Assembly: GCA_016302985.1 (NCBI GenBank)
Contig: JAEDMN010000003.1
Location: 1-41,279 of the forward strand
Reading direction: 5' to 3'
Origin: Kiritimatiellia bacterium
Lineage (GTDB): Bacteria; Verrucomicrobiota; Kiritimatiellia; RFP12; UBA1067
DNA length: 41,279 bases
The notes under the pieces are model-generated. The model worked only from the letters and a program-made list of their open reading frames with translations, had not been told where the DNA came from and did no database searches. Each line of letters starts with the position of its first letter. Position 1 is the stretch's first letter. The position numbers were made by a program, and so were the translations under genes. This document shows positions 39,070-41,279 of the stretch, piece by piece.

Positions 39070-41279
39070 ATGAAATTCATCACGTCGATTGGCGCGGCGC
39101 TATTGCTCCTGGGCGCAGTGGCCGCGTCCGTTCCGCCCTACGCCTCCGACAGCTTCGTCCCCGGAATCACGGGTCGGGCGACCGGATTCGTCCACATGGA
39201 AGAGGTCGAGGGCCGGTGGTGGGCGATCGACCCCCTGGGCCGCGGCTTCTACTTCGCCGGCATCCAGAGCGCGAACATGTGGGGTGTGCGCGACTTCCTC
39301 ACGCGACGCCGTGTCTACGAGGAGAACTGCCTGAAGACCTACGGCACGCAGGCCCGCTGGGAGGAGGACTGCCTCGCGAAGCTGAAGGCCTGGGGCTTCA
39401 ACATGCTGGGACATGGCTGTCAGCAGTCCCTGGAATGCCGGGGCCTCGTCCACGCACGCGAACTTGGCATGACGCAGGCGCTCTGCCGCGGGAAGGATGC
39501 GGACCGCTACATCTGCAAGGAGACCACGCCCGCCTGTTCGGCCTTCCCGAACGTCTTCCATCCGGACTTCGAGCGCTACTGCCAGGACTTCGCCCGGAAG
39601 CACTGCGCGCCGCATCGGGACAATCCCTGGGTCGCCGGCTGGTATGTGGACAACGAGCTGGCCTGGTGGGGCGACCGCGAGGCGCGCTACCGTCCCCGCT
39701 GCAACGGCCTCTACGAGACGGTCGCCCGACTCCCCGCGACGCACTCCGCCCGCCGGGCGCTGGACGCCTTCCTCGCGCAGCGCGGCGTCGCGAAGGGGGG
39801 CGAGGTGCCGGACGCTCTCAAGCGCGAGTTCCTTCTCCACGCCGCCGCGCGCTACTTCTCCGTCACCGCCGCGGCCATCCGCGAGGCGGATCCGAACCAC
39901 CTGCTGCTCGGCGCGCGCTTCGCCGGGCTCACGGGCGCGGCCGATCCCGAGGTCTTCGCGATTGCGGCGAAGCACTCGGACGTCCTGACGTTCAATTGCT
40001 ATCCTTGGGCGGACCTCGACCGGAACGAGGTCCGCGTGTCCCACGACGGCGCACGCGTCTCCGACGCCTTCGGGGAACTCTACGCCCGCACCCGCAAGCC
40101 GTTCCTGATCACCGAGTGGAGTTTCCCCGCCTTGGATGCGGGACTTCCGTGTTCGGGCGGCGCGGGCCAGCGTTTCGCGACCCAGTCCCTGCGCGCGCAG
40201 GCGAGCGAGCTCTGGATGAAGACCCTGCTCGCACTGCCCTATGTCGCGGGCTGGAACTTCTTCCGCTGGGTCGATCAGCCCGCCAGCGGCATCGCCCGGT
40301 ACAACCGGGAGGACACCAACTACGGTCTCGTGAACGAGCGGAACGAACCCTACGTGCCGCTGGTCGAGGCTTTCACGCGCGTCCAGCACGACGTCCTCGC
40401 CCTGCGCAGGGCCGGCCTCCCGCCCGCGCGCGCGCCGAAGTCGTCCGGGGGCTCCCCGCGCGACCTGCTGGACGCCCTGGAGCCGCCCGCGAAGGTCGCG
40501 TTCTCCCGCACCGGGAAGACCTTCCGCGTGGATGCGGGCGCGGGCTGCGTCTTCACCGGGGAGGTCGGGGGCGGGAAGATGCTCGCGTCCATCGCGCTGG
40601 GGGAGCGCGTGGTCGGTTCCTACGGCGCGATGGTGAGCCGGAACGAACCGGGCGGACGCCGCGTCTGGACCGATGTCTCGCAGGTCGCGGACGTGTCCTG
40701 GCGCGAGCTGCCGAAGGGACGCGGCGAACTGACGCTGCGGGCGCGCGGCGGGGACACGAACGCGTCCTTTGCCGTGGTCCATCGCCTGACCTTCGCCCCC
40801 GGGTCCTCGAAATTCCTCTGCGAATGTCTCCATGTCGAGAACACGGGGCCTGCCGCCGTCGACCTTGACCGCATCTATTTTCGTCTGTTCCCCGCGTTTC
40901 AGACGATGGAGGGAGGCGCCGCCGCGCCGCAGCCCCCGGTTCCGCCGTGCTGGAAGATCCCGCGCCAGGCCGCCTGGACGAGTCCGCGCGGCCTGCTGCT
41001 GGGCGCGATGACGACGGCCGACAACCTCGCGGTCTTCCGGTTCTACGTGGACGAGAAGGGCGCCGCGCATCCGGACATGGGGTTCTTCCCCGGCGCCAAC
41101 CGTCGTCTCGCGGCCGGGGCGGATTGGACGCCGCCTGCCCCGATGTGGGTCCTCGCGACCGCCGCGGCGACGAGCTACGGTCCGCCCGCGCCCGAGCCGA
41201 TGTTCTCGCCCGAGCAGGTGCAGGCGATCGCGGACGAATGGGATGCGAAGCAGCGTGCGGCGAAGCCCGCCGCGAAGCC
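39070..41279 (+). CDS. Exported clan GH-A glycoside hydrolase (beta-agarase/GH42-like), 3' end outside window
   Basis: At least 736 residues are encoded with no stop before the window ends. A signal peptide (MKFITSIGAALLLLGAVAAS) starts at the ATG at 39070, directly after a -10 box. The opening RWWAIDPLGRGFYFAGIQSANMWG (in pieces: RWWAIDPLGRGFYFAG and IQSANMWG) is typical of agarase-like or GH50-like barrels. Probable catalytic glutamates are E196 in YVDNELAWWG (acid/base) and E349 in FLITEWSFPA (nucleophile). From about 450 the chain turns into a beta-rich region, and the last visible residues are Ala/Lys/Pro-rich (AAKPAAK), suggesting a linker or the protein tail. The substrate may be a beta-linked galactan or related polymer. 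It could also be a GH42 or GH2-like relative; I cannot separate these by eye. Confidence 0.8.
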   Translation, partial: MKFITSIGAALLLLGAVAASVPPYASDSFVPGITGRATGFVHMEEVEGRWWAIDPLGRGFYFAGIQSANMWGVRDFLTRRRVYEENCLKTYGTQARWEEDCLAKLKAWGFNMLGHGCQQSLECRGLVHARELGMTQALCRGKDADRYICKETTPACSAFPNVFHPDFERYCQDFARKHCAPHRDNPWVAGWYVDNELAWWGDREARYRPRCNGLYETVARLPATHSARRALDAFLAQRGVAKGGEVPDALKREFLLHAAARYFSVTAAAIREADPNHLLLGARFAGLTGAADPEVFAIAAKHSDVLTFNCYPWADLDRNEVRVSHDGARVSDAFGELYARTRKPFLITEWSFPALDAGLPCSGGAGQRFATQSLRAQASELWMKTLLALPYVAGWNFFRWVDQPASGIARYNREDTNYGLVNERNEPYVPLVEAFTRVQHDVLALRRAGLPPARAPKSSGGSPRDLLDALEPPAKVAFSRTGKTFRVDAGAGCVFTGEVGGGKMLASIALGERVVGSYGAMVSRNEPGGRRVWTDVSQVADVSWRELPKGRGELTLRARGGDTNASFAVVHRLTFAPGSSKFLCECLHVENTGPAAVDLDRIYFRLFPAFQTMEGGAAAPQPPVPPCWKIPRQAAWTSPRGLLLGAMTTADNLAVFRFYVDEKGAAHPDMGFFPGANRRLAAGADWTPPAPMWVLATAAATSYGPPAPEPMFSPEQVQAIADEWDAKQRAAKPAAK

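Noticed and set aside
1..41279. tRNA, rRNA, CRISPR arrays, insertion sequences, integrases and attachment sites
   Set aside because: I looked through the gaps between genes and saw no cloverleaf, regular spacer-repeat array, transposase frame or terminal inverted repeat pair; the gaps are too short for most of these.

Overview
The window is GC-rich bacterial DNA. It holds 22 protein genes, all on the + strand, packed so tightly that no gap exceeds about 165 bases. Several gene types are typical of the PVC superphylum, and the mix recalls gut or aquatic Kiritimatiellota, Verrucomicrobiota or Lentisphaerota: an autotransporter-associated beta-strand repeat protein, a DUF4838 hydrolase, a hydrazine-synthase-alpha-like dihaem protein ending in a SUMF1-like domain, and many exported glycoside hydrolases with no SusC/SusD pair. 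This placement is inferred from gene content; no rRNA, tRNA or other marker is present.

Layout. 1-179: the 3' end of an ADP-ribosylglycohydrolase. 344-4822: a very large exported repeat/LamG protein. 4976-7354: a LamG plus GH32-like beta-propeller enzyme. 7484-10738: the dihaem/SUMF1 fusion. 10766-12733: a GH28 polygalacturonase-like domain fused to a NodB-type deacetylase. 12796-15120: a DUF4838 hydrolase. 15196-21772: a probable operon of L-rhamnose isomerase (rhaA), a GH2 enzyme, a small beta-propeller glycosidase and an MGH1-like (alpha/alpha)6 glycosidase. 21850-23833: a conserved DUF7309/DUF6930-like protein and a Ca2+/Na+ antiporter. 23857-26763: a GH2 lipoprotein with a discoidin domain nested inside it. 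26799-28625: an oxaloacetate-decarboxylase-alpha/BCCP fusion. 28723-33128: a second probable operon of nfeD, a stomatin-like protein, an RraA-family protein, a GH13 amylase and an SDR dehydrogenase. 33175-34119: an exported GDPD. 34150-39018: an alpha-2-macroglobulin lipoprotein. 39070-end: a clan GH-A hydrolase cut by the window edge.

How the genes fit together (inference). Exported GH28, GH2, DUF4838, MGH1-like and propeller enzymes would depolymerise a rhamnose- and uronate-containing plant or algal polysaccharide such as pectin or rhamnogalacturonan. RhaA would pass released rhamnose into central metabolism. The biotin-dependent decarboxylase subunit, the RraA-family protein and the SDR fit downstream sugar-acid or oxaloacetate handling. 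No dedicated transporter, sulfatase or regulator is visible.

Expression signals stand out. Seven genes have a TATAAT/TAGAAT-like box upstream, usually as an extended -10 (TGnTATAAT). In five of them the box ends only 6-9 bases before the ATG and no clear Shine-Dalgarno is present, which predicts leaderless mRNAs. Other small-scale structures are a three-unit palindromic repeat inside the dihaem gene, a (TG)6 tract in the GH28 signal peptide, a heptamer tandem repeat that supplies the ribosome binding site of the GDPD gene, and a perfect 10-bp inverted repeat after the first large gene. I saw no CRISPR array, insertion sequence, integrase or RNA gene.
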